Positions 18,349 to 28,621 of a DNA stretch of 64,000 nt are shown here, one piece after another. Source of the DNA: Vreelandella stevensii S18214 (lineage in GTDB: Bacteria > Pseudomonadota > Gammaproteobacteria > Pseudomonadales > Halomonadaceae); contig NZ_AJTS01000039.1 of the NCBI RefSeq assembly GCF_000275725.1, positions 1 to 64,000 of the forward strand, in the 5' to 3' direction. The translations under genes were made by a program, and so were the position numbers. A model generated the notes under the pieces. It saw only the letters and a program-made list of their open reading frames with translations, was not told the DNA's origin and did no database searches. Within the stretch, counting starts at the first letter, position 1, and every line of letters starts with the position of its first letter.

Positions 18349-20469
18349 ATGCACGGCGACCCGGCAGCCCTCAAGGTACTTCAAGAAGTCTTTGGCTTTG
18401 AGCGCTTTCGTGGCCCCCAGCAGGCCATCATCGAGCACGTGACGGGCGGCGGAGACGCGCTGGTGCTGATGCCCACCGGCGGCGGCAAATCGCTGTGCTA
18501 TCAGATCCCGGCGCTGCTGCGCCCCGGCACCGCCATTGTGGTCTCGCCGCTCATCGCGCTGATGCAGGACCAGGTGGCCGCGCTGATCCAGAACGGGGTG
18601 CGCGCCGCCTACCTCAACTCCAGCCTCGAGATGCATGAGGCGACGGAGGTGGAGAACCGCCTGCGCGCAGGCGAGCTGGACCTGCTCTACATCGCGCCCG
18701 AGCGGCTGGCAACGGCGCGCATGCAGATGCTGCTGGAGCAGACGCGCATTGCGCTGTTCGCCATCGACGAGGCCCACTGCGTTTCCCAATGGGGGCACGA
18801 TTTCCGCCCCGAGTATCGCCAGCTCTCCCACCTGCATCAGCGCTTTCCTGACGTGCCGCGCATCGCGCTCACCGCCACCGCCGACGTGCCTACCCGGCAC
18901 GACATCATGGAGCACCTGCAGCTTCAGGAAGCCGCGCTCTACAACAACGGCTTCGACCGCCCCAATATTCGCTACCACATCGCTGAAAATCAGGGCAATG
19001 CCAAAGAGCAGTTGCTGAGTTTCATCCGCGAACACCACGACGGCGAAGCGGGCATCGTCTACTGTCTCTCTCGCCGCAAGGTGGAAGAAACCGCCGCCTG
19101 GTTGGCGCGTCAGGGGCTCACCGCGCTGCCCTACCATGCCGGGCTGCCCGCCGAGCAGCGCCAGCAGCATCAAACCCGTTTTCTGCGTGAAGATGGCGTG
19201 GTGATCGTCGCCACCATTGCCTTCGGCATGGGCATCGACAAACCCGACGTGCGCTTCGTGGCACACCTCAATCTGCCCAAAAGCATCGAAGCCTACTACC
19301 AGGAGACCGGCCGCGCCGGACGCGACGGGCTGCCCGCCGATGCCTGGATGGCCTACGGCCTTCAGGACGTGATCACCCTGCGCCAGATGCAGCAGGACTC
19401 CAGTGCCGCCGACCAGCAGAAGCGCATCGAACAACAGAAGCTCGATGCCATGCTGGGGCTCTGCGAGATCATCAGCTGCCGCCGTCAGGCGCTGCTCCAC
19501 TACTTTGGCGATTCGCTAGACGAACCCTGCGGCAACTGCGATAACTGCCTCACCCCACCTGACACCTGGGAGGCCACCGTGGCCGCGCAGAAGGCGCTGT
19601 CGTGTGTCTACCGCACCGAACAGCGCTTTGGCGTCACTTATCTGGTGGATGTGCTGCTCGGCAAGCGCAACGAGCGTATCAGCCACTTTGGCCACGACAG
19701 CCTGAGCACCTTCGGCATCGGCCAGGAGCTCACCGCCAGCGAGTGGAAAGCGCTGTTTCGTCAGCTGATCGCCAGCGGCTATCTGAGCGTGGACATGGAG
19801 GGCCATGGCGCGATCAAGCTCACCGCCAACGCCAGGCCCATACTGCGCGGCGAGCAAAGTCTCACCCTGCGCAAACCCAGCAAGCCTGCGCGGCGCGGAG
19901 CCAAAGGGGCATCCGCCGCCAAGGGCCATGGCGTACTGTGGGAAGCGCTGCGCCAGCATCGCAAAGCGCTTGCCGATGCCCAGGGCGTACCCGCCTACGT
20001 GATCTTCAACGACGCCACCCTGGCCGAGCTGGTAGCGCAAAAACCGCAAACGCTGCAGGCACTGGGCACCATCTCGGGCATCGGCGCGCGCAAGCTGGCC
20101 GATTACGGCGAAGGATTTCTGGCGGTGGTACTGGCGCACCCCAATGAGCCCGAAGCGCCCACCGACATCGGCAATAGCGCCATGGAATCCGCCACGCTGC
20201 TGCGCCAGGGGCTAACCCCCGAACAAGTCGCCGAGCAGCGCGGGCTGGCCGCCAACACGGTCTACCGCCATTTGAGCGATGCCATTCAAGGCGGTGAACT
20301 GGCCCTGGAAGAGGTGGTCAACCTGGACACAGCGACCCTGGCGCAGATTCACGCCGCCTTCGAGCAGTTTCCAGGCCAGGGGCTGAAAGTCGTATTCGAG
20401 GCGCTGGAGGGGCGTATCGATTATTCGATACTGCACTGCGTGCGGGCCTCCATGGCTGCCAAGGGTTAG
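18349..20469 (+). CDS. recQ: ATP-dependent DNA helicase RecQ
   Basis: A 706-residue 3'-to-5' DNA helicase used in recombination and fork repair. It has Walker A PTGGGKS (Lys47), Walker B DEAH followed by the aromatic-rich loop [13 protein letters not shown], and the zinc-binding cysteines CEIISCRR with CGNCDNC. An RQC winged helix, an HRDC domain (about 515-590) and a C-terminal helix-turn-helix (about 605-700) follow. It is about 100 residues longer than E. coli RecQ because of that last domain. The start is ATG 18349 with AAGGAG upstream; the open frame extending back to 17560 lies inside ugpE and is not coding. Confidence 0.95.
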   Translation: MHGDPAALKVLQEVFGFERFRGPQQAIIEHVTGGGDALVLMPTGGGKSLCYQIPALLRPGTAIVVSPLIALMQDQVAALIQNGVRAAYLNSSLEMHEATEVENRLRAGELDLLYIAPERLATARMQMLLEQTRIALFAIDEAHCVSQWGHDFRPEYRQLSHLHQRFPDVPRIALTATADVPTRHDIMEHLQLQEAALYNNGFDRPNIRYHIAENQGNAKEQLLSFIREHHDGEAGIVYCLSRRKVEETAAWLARQGLTALPYHAGLPAEQRQQHQTRFLREDGVVIVATIAFGMGIDKPDVRFVAHLNLPKSIEAYYQETGRAGRDGLPADAWMAYGLQDVITLRQMQQDSSAADQQKRIEQQKLDAMLGLCEIISCRRQALLHYFGDSLDEPCGNCDNCLTPPDTWEATVAAQKALSCVYRTEQRFGVTYLVDVLLGKRNERISHFGHDSLSTFGIGQELTASEWKALFRQLIASGYLSVDMEGHGAIKLTANARPILRGEQSLTLRKPSKPARRGAKGASAAKGHGVLWEALRQHRKALADAQGVPAYVIFNDATLAELVAQKPQTLQALGTISGIGARKLADYGEGFLAVVLAHPNEPEAPTDIGNSAMESATLLRQGLTPEQVAEQRGLAANTVYRHLSDAIQGGELALEEVVNLDTATLAQIHAAFEQFPGQGLKVVFEALEGRIDYSILHCVRASMAAKG

Positions 20470-20517
20470 GCTTTTTACGAAAAGTCGGCGAGCGTAGGCA
20501 GTTTTCGTAAAAGCCTA
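20467..20517. terminator. Bidirectional terminator between recQ and mtnA
   Basis: TAGGCTTTTTACGAAAA (20467-20483) is complementary, with one bulged base, to TTTTCGTAAAAGCCTA (20502-20517). The stem includes the recQ stop codon and the last codons of convergent mtnA. Each arm contains a T-rich stretch for the respective strand. Confidence 0.65.
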
Positions 20518-21534
20518 GCGCCATCCTCGCAGATGCTCGCCTTGGGCAATGGCGGCGGCGTCGAACACGCCGGTATCCAGAATCCAGGCGGTGACCAGTG
20601 AGGCCGGGGTCACATCAAACGCCGGGTTCCACACCGGTGCATCGCTGGGCGCCCATACCACCTCGCCAAACGCGCCGGCGGCACCGCGCACCTCCGCGCC
20701 ATCTCGCTGCTCGATGGGAATCGCCGCGCCGGTCGCGCAGACGGGGTCGACCGTGGTGTAAGGGGCCACCACGTAGAACGGTACCTGATGGTAGTGCGCC
20801 GCCACCGCCAGCATGTAAGTGCCCACTTTGTTGGCAAAGTCGCCGTTGGCGCAGATGCGATCCGCCCCCACCATCACTTTATCCACCTTGCCCGCCGCCA
20901 TCAGGCTGGCCGCCATGCTGTCGGTGATCAGCTGGTAGGGAATGCCCAAATCCGCCATTTCCCAAGCGGTCAAGCGGCCGCCCTGGAGCAGCGGGCGGGT
21001 CTCATCCACATAGACCTGCAGCTCCACGCCGCGCTGTTTGGCGATGGCCAGCGCGCCAATCGCGGTGCCTACGCCCGCCGTGGCCAGCGCGCCGGTGTTG
21101 CAGTGGGTCAGCACCCGGTCGCCGGAGGCCAACAGGTCAGCGCCCCGCTCGGCCATGCGCTGACACAGCGCGCGGTCCTCTTCGAACAGCGCTTGGGCAC
21201 GCTCGGCCAGGGCATCCGCGCCCTGGGCAAAGCAGGCTTCCATGGCGTCCAGGCAGTACATCAGGTTCACCGCCGTGGGGCGCGTCGCCCGTAAGCGATC
21301 ACTCACCCACTGCCACTCACTTTGCGGATGGCGAGCCGCATACTGGGCCAGTACGAACGCCGCGCTCAAGCCAATCAACGGCGCCCCGCGAATGGCAAGA
21401 TGCTTGACGGCGTGCTGCCACGCCTCGGGAGAGTCGCAGCGCACCCACTCTTCGGCCTGGGGGAGCCGGGTCTGGTCCAGGTATTCGAGGGCGTCGGCAT
21501 GCACTCGTAAACTGCGTGACTGTAACATAACCAT
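20515..21534 (-). CDS. mtnA: Methylthioribose-1-phosphate isomerase
   Basis: A 339-residue enzyme converting 5-methylthioribose-1-phosphate to 5-methylthioribulose-1-phosphate in methionine salvage. The catalytic cysteine motif THCNTGALATAGVGT and the catalytic aspartate motif GADRICANGDFANKVGTY are intact. The ATG at 21534 is six bases after AAGGAG; a second ATG two codons in is possible. It is divergent from mtnBCD, sharing a 105-base promoter region that holds a repeated GCTTATCA. It ends in a terminator shared with recQ. Confidence 0.95.
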   Translation of the reverse strand: MVMLQSRSLRVHADALEYLDQTRLPQAEEWVRCDSPEAWQHAVKHLAIRGAPLIGLSAAFVLAQYAARHPQSEWQWVSDRLRATRPTAVNLMYCLDAMEACFAQGADALAERAQALFEEDRALCQRMAERGADLLASGDRVLTHCNTGALATAGVGTAIGALAIAKQRGVELQVYVDETRPLLQGGRLTAWEMADLGIPYQLITDSMAASLMAAGKVDKVMVGADRICANGDFANKVGTYMLAVAAHYHQVPFYVVAPYTTVDPVCATGAAIPIEQRDGAEVRGAAGAFGEVVWAPSDAPVWNPAFDVTPASLVTAWILDTGVFDAAAIAQGEHLRGWR

Positions 21535-21639
21535 GAAGGGCTCCTTGAGGTCTTGAACCGGTGAACTCGGCGCGCGGCTTATCAGGCGCGAAGCTTATCA
21601 TATAGAATGATGCCCATTGGATGAGACGATGCAGGCCTT

Positions 21640-22230
21640 ATGACTACCTTACACACCGAACTGCTGGACGCCATTGCCTGGGCAGCGCAGCAAGGCTGGA
21701 CCCCCGCCACCGGCGGCAATTTTTCCGCGCGTACCGAGGCTGGTTACTGGGTCACGGCATCCGGGCGGGATAAAACCCGCATCCAGGCCGATGACCTGCT
21801 GCTCTGCGACCTGGAAGGCCGCGTGCTGGAAGGTAGCGGCAAGCCCAGCGCCGAAAGCGATCTGCACGCCGCGCTGTACCGGCTAGACCCGAACATTCAC
21901 TGCGTGCTGCACACCCACACCGTGGCCAGCACCGTGCTGTCGCGACGCTTTCCCGACGGCATCGAACTGAGCGGTTTCGAGATGCAAAAGGCGTTGGCGG
22001 GTAACGCGACGCATGATGCAACGATTCGCCTGCCGGTGGTGCCCAACTCCCAGGACATGGAGGAGCTGGCCAGGCACGTTCGCCAGGGCTGGCCGATGCC
22101 TTGGGGCTTTCTCGTGGCGGGACACGGCATCTACGCCGTGGGCGACAGCATTGCCAGCTGCCGCCGCCACCTGGAAGCCATCGAATTCTTACTTGCCTGT
22201 GTACTGGAAGAGAGCCGGTGGTCCCAATGA
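21640..22230 (+). CDS. mtnB: Methylthioribulose-1-phosphate dehydratase
   Basis: A 196-residue class II aldolase-fold enzyme that dehydrates methylthioribulose-1-phosphate to 2,3-diketo-5-methylthiopentyl-1-phosphate. TGGNFSAR near residue 25 and the zinc-binding HTHT motif ([10 protein letters not shown]) are visible, with a later AGHGIYAVG supplying the third histidine. Its stop overlaps the mtnC start in an ATGA junction, so mtnB and mtnC are translationally coupled. Confidence 0.94.
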   Translation: MTTLHTELLDAIAWAAQQGWTPATGGNFSARTEAGYWVTASGRDKTRIQADDLLLCDLEGRVLEGSGKPSAESDLHAALYRLDPNIHCVLHTHTVASTVLSRRFPDGIELSGFEMQKALAGNATHDATIRLPVVPNSQDMEELARHVRQGWPMPWGFLVAGHGIYAVGDSIASCRRHLEAIEFLLACVLEESRWSQ

Positions 22231-22913
22231 GTCAATCAACCGTTCGCGCTATCGTGACCGATATCGAAGGCACCACCACCGATATCAATTTCGTTCATAA
22301 AGTGCTGTTTCCCTACGCCTACGCCAAGCTGCCTGATTTTCTGCGCGAGCACGCAGCCACGCCTGCCGTAGCCGAGCAAATCGACGCCGTACGCAGCGAC
22401 ATGCAGGCCCCTGAGGCCACGCTGGAAGCGGTGATTGCGACACTGCTGCACTGGATCGATACCGACCAGAAAGTGACGCCGCTGAAAGCCCTGCAGGGCA
22501 TGGTATGGGCCGACGGCTACCAGCGTGGCGACTTCACCGGCCACTTATACGCCGATGTGGCTCCGGCGCTGCGCCAGTGGCAGGCAGAGGGCGTGGCGCT
22601 GTACGTGTACTCGTCAGGCTCGGTGCAGGCGCAGAAGCTGCTGTTTGGCTACAGTGACGAGGGAGATTTGACCCCGCTGTTCAGCGGCTACTTCGACACC
22701 CATGTTGGCCATAAGCGCGAAGCCGCCTCTTATCAGCGTATCCTCGACACCCTTGACCTGCCGCCCGCATCGGTGCTGTTCTTGTCAGATGTCGTCGAAG
22801 AGCTGGATGCCGCTGAACAGGCGGGCATGCAAACCCGGCAGCTGGTACGCGAAGGCACCCAGCCGGGAACACACCACACCTGCGTCGCACGCTTCGACGA
22901 GATTGCCGTCTAG
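22227..22913 (+). CDS. mtnC: Enolase-phosphatase E1
   Basis: A 228-residue HAD-family bifunctional enzyme that enolises 2,3-diketo-5-methylthiopentyl-1-phosphate and removes the phosphate to give the acireductone. The nucleophile motif DIEGTTTDI lies at about residues 11-19, the Ser motif YSSGSVQAQ in the middle and [10 protein letters not shown] towards the end. The start is the ATG overlapping the mtnB stop. The acireductone dioxygenase gene follows 38 bases downstream. Confidence 0.95.
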   Translation: MSQSTVRAIVTDIEGTTTDINFVHKVLFPYAYAKLPDFLREHAATPAVAEQIDAVRSDMQAPEATLEAVIATLLHWIDTDQKVTPLKALQGMVWADGYQRGDFTGHLYADVAPALRQWQAEGVALYVYSSGSVQAQKLLFGYSDEGDLTPLFSGYFDTHVGHKREAASYQRILDTLDLPPASVLFLSDVVEELDAAEQAGMQTRQLVREGTQPGTHHTCVARFDEIAV

Positions 22914-22951
22914 CGGCAACGGTTGACCATTGCTTATTTCAGGAGTCATTG

Positions 22952-23500
22952 ATGTCACAACTGAAAGTCTTTGCCGATCAAAACCCTAACGATGCGCTTC
23001 TGGATACCACGGACGGCGCGCAAATCGCCGACGAACTGAACCGCGTGGGCGTTCTGTTCGAACGCTGGGCAGCGCCGGGCGAGATTGCCGACGATGCCAC
23101 CCAGGAAGAGATCCTGGCGCTCTATCAGGAAGATATCGACCGGGTCAAAGCCAAGGGTGGCTACCAGACCGTCGACGTGCTGCACATGGTGCCCACCCAC
23201 CCGGACAAGGAAGCGATGCGCCAGAAGTTCCTGAACGAGCACCGCCACCATGAAGATGAAGTTCGCTTCTTCGTCAAAGGCCAGGGGCTGTTCTGCCTGC
23301 ACATCGACGACAAGGTCTACCAAGTGCTCTGCACCCGCAACGACCTGATCAGCGTGCCCGCCAACACCCCGCACTGGTTCGACATGGGCCCCGAGCCGGA
23401 ATTCACCGCGCTGCGCTTCTTCGACAACGTGGAAGGCTGGGTCCCCCACTGGACCGAAAGCGACATCGCCGGAAAATTCGATCGTTTAGATCAGCTTTGA
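22952..23500 (+). CDS. mtnD: Acireductone dioxygenase
   Basis: A 182-residue cupin dioxygenase converting the acireductone to the keto acid precursor of methionine plus formate (Fe form). The metal ligands are in EHRHHEDEVRFFV, and the fourth in PHWFDMG. AGGAG precedes ATG 22952. It is the last gene of mtnBCD; downstream lies a long tandem repeat array that separates it from convergent mtnK. Confidence 0.95.
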   Translation: MSQLKVFADQNPNDALLDTTDGAQIADELNRVGVLFERWAAPGEIADDATQEEILALYQEDIDRVKAKGGYQTVDVLHMVPTHPDKEAMRQKFLNEHRHHEDEVRFFVKGQGLFCLHIDDKVYQVLCTRNDLISVPANTPHWFDMGPEPEFTALRFFDNVEGWVPHWTESDIAGKFDRLDQL

Positions 23501-23504
23501 GCGA

Positions 23505-23532
23505 TGAAGGGTGAAGGGTGAAGGGTGAAGGA
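23505..23532. repeat. 7-bp tandem repeat (TGAAGGG), four units
   Basis: Four consecutive TGAAGGG units, the last ending in TGAAGGA, start four bases after the mtnD stop and abut the 192-bp repeat array. Short slippage-prone repeats of this kind are often seen at gene ends; no function is apparent. Confidence 0.8.
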
Positions 23533-23536
23533 TAAA

Positions 23537-23982
23537 CCGTAGCGCGGCGTAAGCGGAGCGCACCCGCGAAGCACCGCACAGCGGTGCCGAAGGTGCCACC
23601 GAGCGTTGATCATTCACTCTGGCCCCACCCAGGCGGCTACCGCCGCCCCCGCGGGTGCCTCATTTGCTCGTGCCGAGCAAGATGCGTTACGCCGCGCTAC
23701 GGCGTTTCGCCAAACTCAAGATGGGCACCCGTAGCGCGGTGTAAGCGATAGCGCACCCGCGAAGCACCGCACAGCGGTGCCGAAGATGCCACCGAGCGTT
23801 GATCCTCCACAGCGGCCCACCCAGGCGGCTACCGCCGCCTTCGCGGGTGCCTCATTTGCTCGTGCCGAGCAAGATGCGTTACGCCGCGCTACGGCGTTTC
23901 TCCACGCTCAAAATGGGCACCCGTAGCGCGGCGTAAGCGGAGCGCACCCGCGAAGCACCGCACAGCGGTGCCGAAGGTGCCA
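23537..23982. repeat. 192-bp tandem array of hairpin-rich, REP-like units
   Basis: Two full copies (23537-23728 and 23729-23920) and a 62-base partial copy (23921-23982) repeat with an exact 192-base period and few differences. Each full unit begins with GTAGCGCGGCGTAA and ends with its inverted complement TTACGCCGCGCTAC. Inside are the perfect hairpins GCACCGC-ACA-GCGGTGC, GGCGG-CTA-CCGCC and TGCTCG-TGC-CGAGCA. The array fills the gap between convergent mtnD and mtnK and contains no gene. The structure resembles clustered REP/BIME elements, which arise from a RAYT transposase and can stop or stabilise transcripts. Confidence 0.9.
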
Positions 23983-24002
23983 CTGAATCAATGGAAAGAC
24001 GC

Positions 24003-25328
24003 TTACAACACCGCTTTCTGATTGAACGTTTTGGCGAGTTGCGTCAGCGCGTCGAGGTCTCGGTAGGCTTGCGGTTCCATGATCAGCGTTTGGCCCATCA
24101 GCACGTTGCGTGCTTCCAACTCGGCGCGCAGGGCGGTGTCTTCGATCTCTTCGAAGTCGGCGTTGTGGGCCAGCGACAGTACGCGGCGATGCATTTCGAT
24201 GCCGCAGTAGGCCAGCGCATCTTCACGAATCTCATCCAGCAGGGCATCGCAGGCGTCGTCGGCACTGTTGCCCTGCTCTTCGAATAGCGACCTGGGGAAC
24301 AGAATACCGGTCCGCTCGGTTTGCCAGAGGTGACGAAACTCCTCATCGAAGCGGGTAAAGCAGTCGCTGATCACCGAGAGAATCCAGGCTTGATACGCTT
24401 CCAGCTCGTCTGCCTGGCGGTGGGCTGGCTGGCTGAAGTAGGCCATGAAGAAATTGGCCACGGCCATGCCTAGGTCGAACGCCAAGGGGCCATACTGGGA
24501 AAACTCAGGGTCGATAACCCGTACGCTGGTGTCGGTGGCCATGATGGAGCCAGAGTGCAAATCACCGTGCAGCATGGTTTCGGTGTTGGCGGTGAACTTC
24601 ATCAGCAGCCGCTGCACTTTGGCTTTCAAAGGCGCATTGCGGCGTAGTGCGTCCACCACGGGCGAGAGCTCGGGCGTGTGGCGGTTCATCTCGGCGCCGT
24701 AGTAGGGGTCGGTGAACACCAGTGATTCGGTAATCGCGGGGATCGCGACGTTGCCCGAGAACAGGCCCACATCGGCTTTTTTCTCTGGGCTGGCCATGGA
24801 AAGCTCCGAACCGCGAAACGCCGTGCGGGCACAGAATTCACCGATGGCTTCCCCTAGCCGAGCCACCCGCTCGCCGCTGATCAGCTTGCGCCGCAAAATC
24901 ACGTGCGGGTGAAGGTACTCCATCACGATCAGCGCTTGGGGCTTGTCGAAATGGTACACCTCTGGGGCCACGCCAGGCGCACGCTTGGCCTGGCGCACCA
25001 GGGCGTAGTATTCGAAATGGGCTCGATAGAGCGGCAGCGGCCAGCTCTCACCGACCATGCGCACGTAGGGCAGCGCCTGCTTGACCACCACGCTACCGGT
25101 GCTGCCGGTGACGATGAATACCAGATTGAGGTTGCCATCGCCCACTTCACGGATCTGCCACTGTGCCGGGTCGCCGCCCACGCGGCGGGCGACCGCTTCC
25201 ACTCCCCCCAGCCGCTGGCCAAGGGTGTCCACTGCCAACGCCTGATAGCTTTGCTCGTCTGCCACGTTTAATCCCTCACCTGAAAGGGTTGTGTGTTTGT
25301 CATACCGCGCGGTGGTTGTCAAATTCAT
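24003..25328 (-). CDS. mtnK: 5-Methylthioribose kinase
   Basis: A 441-residue kinase of the aminoglycoside-phosphotransferase-like fold that phosphorylates methylthioribose at the expense of ATP. The family motifs are clear: GDGNLNLVF near the N-terminus, HGDLHSGSI for the catalytic loop and DPEFSQYGPLAFDLG for metal binding. With mtnABCD it completes the route from methylthioribose, so methylthioadenosine must first be cleaved by a nucleosidase rather than by a phosphorylase. The start at 25328 was chosen on family length; an 18-codon extension is open upstream. It is monocistronic and convergent with mtnD. Confidence 0.93.
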   Translation of the reverse strand: MNLTTTARYDKHTTLSGEGLNVADEQSYQALAVDTLGQRLGGVEAVARRVGGDPAQWQIREVGDGNLNLVFIVTGSTGSVVVKQALPYVRMVGESWPLPLYRAHFEYYALVRQAKRAPGVAPEVYHFDKPQALIVMEYLHPHVILRRKLISGERVARLGEAIGEFCARTAFRGSELSMASPEKKADVGLFSGNVAIPAITESLVFTDPYYGAEMNRHTPELSPVVDALRRNAPLKAKVQRLLMKFTANTETMLHGDLHSGSIMATDTSVRVIDPEFSQYGPLAFDLGMAVANFFMAYFSQPAHRQADELEAYQAWILSVISDCFTRFDEEFRHLWQTERTGILFPRSLFEEQGNSADDACDALLDEIREDALAYCGIEMHRRVLSLAHNADFEEIEDTALRAELEARNVLMGQTLIMEPQAYRDLDALTQLAKTFNQKAVL

Positions 25329-25463
25329 GGCGGCTTCTCGCCACGGCGCTCTCTTGGACAAGGGAAATGTTAAACAATGCAACGTCTCTGGATAACTCTT
25401 GTAGCAGATTTATAGTAATACCTGACCAACCCAATCAGGTATTCCTCCCACAGGTACTCCATC

Positions 25464-27155
25464 ATGAAAAACAACGGCCCTGTTACCCAAGTGGAACACC
25501 CTCTACGCGATGATGATGTGCTGATCTCCAAAACCGACCGAAGCAGCCACATCGCCTATGCCAACCATCGCTTCGTCGAGATTAGTGGCTTCGACTATGA
25601 GGAGCTGGTGGGTTCACCACACAACATGGTGCGCCACCCTGACATGCCTGCCCCGGTGTTTGCCGATATGTGGAGCGACCTCAAGGCGGGCCAGTACTGG
25701 ACCGGGCTGGTCAAGAACCGGCGCAAGAACGGAGACCACTATTGGGTGCGTGCCAACGTGGTGCCCATCCGTGAAAACAATCAAATCACCGGGTTCGTGT
25801 CCATTCGGGTAAAACCGGAACAGGCAGAAGTGGCCGAGGCGGAGCGTATTTATCAGGACATTCGTGAGCAGCAGGGTCGCTACACGGTCAAGCACGGTGA
25901 GATCATGGCGCGTAACCCGCTGAAGCGCTTGGCAAGTGTCGCCTGGTGGGCGCCGCGACTGGCCAGCATTTCCGGCGTTCTGATGACGCTGTTCACCACG
26001 GGGCTACTGATGGCGGGATGCGCTTGGTGGCTAAAGGGCCACGTGGCCACCTCGGTGACCCTGCCGCTGGTGATGATGGTGCTGGCCAGCGGGCTGCTGC
26101 TGAGCGCGCTACAGTGGCGCCAGGCGCGTCGGTTGCGTCGCTTCCTGCACAAAGCCAACGACTTTGCACTGCAAATCGCGGCAGGCGACCTGAACGCTCA
26201 GGTCCCTACCGTGGGCAACAAAGCCATGGACAACACCCTGGCCACCATGAACTTCATGCGCCGTTCGCTGGATGCACTGATTGGCGACCTGGACCAGCGG
26301 ATTGCCCGGGTCATGCCCTCGGTGGAGGAGCTGTCGCGGCATAACCAGGCCATGGGCCATCGAGTGGATCAGCAGGCCTCTGCGGTGCAGCAAACGGCTG
26401 CCAGCGCCGAGCAGATCGCGTCTACCGTTCGGCAAAGTTCGGAAAATGCCCAACTGGCCAGCCAGGCGTCGGTGGGTAACGTGGGCGAAGTGGACAAGGC
26501 CGTGGCCATCATGCAGGAACTGGATGATGCCATGGAGGGCATTACCAGCACGTCCCAGGACATGGCGGGCATCGTCAAGACCATCGACCATATTGCCTTC
26601 CAGACCAATATTCTGGCGCTGAACGCCTCCGTCGAAGCTGCCCGGGCCGGTGAACATGGCCGAGGCTTTGCGGTGGTGGCCGAAGAGGTACGCCGCCTGG
26701 CCCGTCAGTCAGCCGAGGCAGCCCATCAGGTGCAGACACTGATCGAAACGGCCCGCCAGCGCATCGAGGCAGGCCAGCACAAGGCAGGCTCCGCCGGGGA
26801 TGCCATGGGCCGTATCCGTCAGGCGAGCCATAACGTCAACGACCTGATGGAGGAGATCCGCGCCGCCGCCCGCGAACAGAGCGAAGGCATCGCTCAGATC
26901 AGCCAGGCCATCGCTCAGATCGACCAGGGCACCCAGGAGAGCGCGACCAGCATGGATGCCTACATCAATGCCGTCGACCTCCTCTCCAGAGAAGTGTCTC
27001 ACCTGGCCCACAGCGCCCACGCGTTCATGCCTATCGGCGAACGCCAACCCCCACTAACGACCCTTCAGGGCACGCAGCCACGCCAGGATAACGTGCTGGC
27101 TCTGCCGCCGCGCAAGCCTGCACCCAGCCCACTCGCCAGCGCGGCGTCGTTCTAG
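25464..27155 (+). CDS. Aer-like PAS-domain chemoreceptor
   Basis: A 563-residue receptor. A PAS domain (about residues 15-115; [16 protein letters not shown] and NMVRHPDMP are typical of the FAD-binding Aer PAS) lies before two membrane segments (about 160-215), which places the sensor in the cytoplasm. A HAMP-like stretch and a canonical MCP hairpin follow ([33 protein letters not shown]). It probably mediates energy or redox taxis. AGGT lies upstream of ATG 25464. It stands apart from the chemosensory operon at 44-54 kb and likely signals to a separate flagellar Che system. Confidence 0.88.
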   Translation: MKNNGPVTQVEHPLRDDDVLISKTDRSSHIAYANHRFVEISGFDYEELVGSPHNMVRHPDMPAPVFADMWSDLKAGQYWTGLVKNRRKNGDHYWVRANVVPIRENNQITGFVSIRVKPEQAEVAEAERIYQDIREQQGRYTVKHGEIMARNPLKRLASVAWWAPRLASISGVLMTLFTTGLLMAGCAWWLKGHVATSVTLPLVMMVLASGLLLSALQWRQARRLRRFLHKANDFALQIAAGDLNAQVPTVGNKAMDNTLATMNFMRRSLDALIGDLDQRIARVMPSVEELSRHNQAMGHRVDQQASAVQQTAASAEQIASTVRQSSENAQLASQASVGNVGEVDKAVAIMQELDDAMEGITSTSQDMAGIVKTIDHIAFQTNILALNASVEAARAGEHGRGFAVVAEEVRRLARQSAEAAHQVQTLIETARQRIEAGQHKAGSAGDAMGRIRQASHNVNDLMEEIRAAAREQSEGIAQISQAIAQIDQGTQESATSMDAYINAVDLLSREVSHLAHSAHAFMPIGERQPPLTTLQGTQPRQDNVLALPPRKPAPSPLASAASF

Positions 27156-27159
27156 ACGG

Positions 27160-28359
27160 TCAGCTTTCTGCCAGGGGCGTCATGCAGACGCGGTTACGCC
27201 CCTGGCGCTTGGCATCGTAAAGCGCCTGATCGGCTGCCATGAAAAGTACCGTTTCCTCTTGCCCTACGGTGGGCTGCATGGCGGCCACCCCGATGCTCAC
27301 CGTCACGTTGGCATCAGGGCCACACCCAGCATGCGCAATGGCCAGCGCTTCGATACTCTCACGGATACGCTCTGCGGCCTGACGTGCCGTATGCGGCTCG
27401 GTGCGAGGCATCAGAATCACGAACTCCTCACCGCCATAGCGCACCACCAGATCGTCGGATCGGCTGTTGGATTGTAACGCGGCGGCCACCTGGCGAAGGC
27501 ATAGGTCTCCTTGCAGGTGGCCGTAATAGTCGTTGTAGGCTTTGAAGTGGTCGATATCGATCACCATGATGGCCAAACAACGCTGTTCCAATTGGGCCAC
27601 CTGCCAGTGCGCGGGAAAAATGGCATCGAACTGGCGGCGGTTGGCGATGTCCGTCAGTGGGTCGGTCACCGAGAGTCGCGTCAACTGATGATTGGCACTC
27701 TGCATATGGCCTGCCTGAATTTTTTCACGCATCAGCAGCAGAAAGGAGGTTCGTTCGCTGTACTCCAGGCGGTAGTTGGCCATCAACGTAAACACCGCCT
27801 TGACCAGAATAGCGAACATAGCCAAACGTTTGGCCTCGATTGGCATAGGCTCGTAATAAAATACGAAGACACTCATGACCCCGATACTGATCACCGTGGA
27901 CGTCAAGGCATAAGGAAAACGCAACGAAAAAACGATGTTTCCAGCCACCAGGATCAGACCAAACGAAAAGACATCCAGATAAGAGTGCGGCGAGCTGGAA
28001 ATGTAGAAAATGGTGCTGGAGCCGATCATGGCGATCACGACCAGCCCTGCCATCAGCGTTTCACGCAGCCACGGCGGCACCCCACGATAGACCCACCAGA
28101 AAATCGCCAGCGCCATGGGTAGCAAGATGACACCGCGAATCATCACGGAGGCCAGAAACGCTTCGGGTCGAAAGCTGTAGTCGTTGATCAGGAACAGGAC
28201 ATAAAGAAGAGCGGTGATCAGGCCCATGATCACCAGATGGCGTTGGCGTGTCTGGTGCGTTTCCTGTTCGAAGAGCGCCTCTAACTCCTGCCTGAACCGT
28301 AAGCGGCAGCGTGGTCTGAGCTCATGCTCGATGGCGTTCAGCAACCTATCACTCTTCAT
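27160..28359 (-). CDS. Membrane diguanylate cyclase (GGDEF)
   Basis: A 399-residue protein. About six hydrophobic helices (residues 35-200) form an integral membrane sensor, followed by a GGDEF domain with the active motif RYGGEEF. An RSDD sequence five residues ahead of it matches the product-inhibition I-site. It synthesises cyclic-di-GMP. The start was placed at ATG 28359 (MKSDRL), with AGGAG and AAGGA upstream; a ten-codon extension is possible. Its stop lies four bases from the convergent receptor gene, with no terminator between. Confidence 0.88.
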   Translation of the reverse strand: MKSDRLLNAIEHELRPRCRLRFRQELEALFEQETHQTRQRHLVIMGLITALLYVLFLINDYSFRPEAFLASVMIRGVILLPMALAIFWWVYRGVPPWLRETLMAGLVVIAMIGSSTIFYISSSPHSYLDVFSFGLILVAGNIVFSLRFPYALTSTVISIGVMSVFVFYYEPMPIEAKRLAMFAILVKAVFTLMANYRLEYSERTSFLLLMREKIQAGHMQSANHQLTRLSVTDPLTDIANRRQFDAIFPAHWQVAQLEQRCLAIMVIDIDHFKAYNDYYGHLQGDLCLRQVAAALQSNSRSDDLVVRYGGEEFVILMPRTEPHTARQAAERIRESIEALAIAHAGCGPDANVTVSIGVAAMQPTVGQEETVLFMAADQALYDAKRQGRNRVCMTPLAES

Positions 28360-28621
28360 TGTCCTTGCTCCTGCGCTGCCCAAGGGCAATCGTTGCCATT
28401 TCGGTTAGGCATTCGTTTCATACACTTGTCGAGCCTTCAATTTAGTTTGCCACCTCTTGACGGCGGCGTCGCCTGCCGAACACGTTGGCGAATCCAACGC
28501 GTAGAGGTTCCCCCCGCTGGTCAAGGGCGCTAAAATGCCGCCCTTTCTCTACTCGCCATGTTCTTTTCTGGGGCCTCTGCTCAAGGTGATCGCCCCTCAG
28601 TTCTCTTCCTCGAGGCCCATT

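Noticed and set aside
23537-23982. CRISPR array
   Set aside because: The 192-bp units are contiguous and nearly identical with no unique spacers, and no cas genes are present. They are tandem REP-like repeats.
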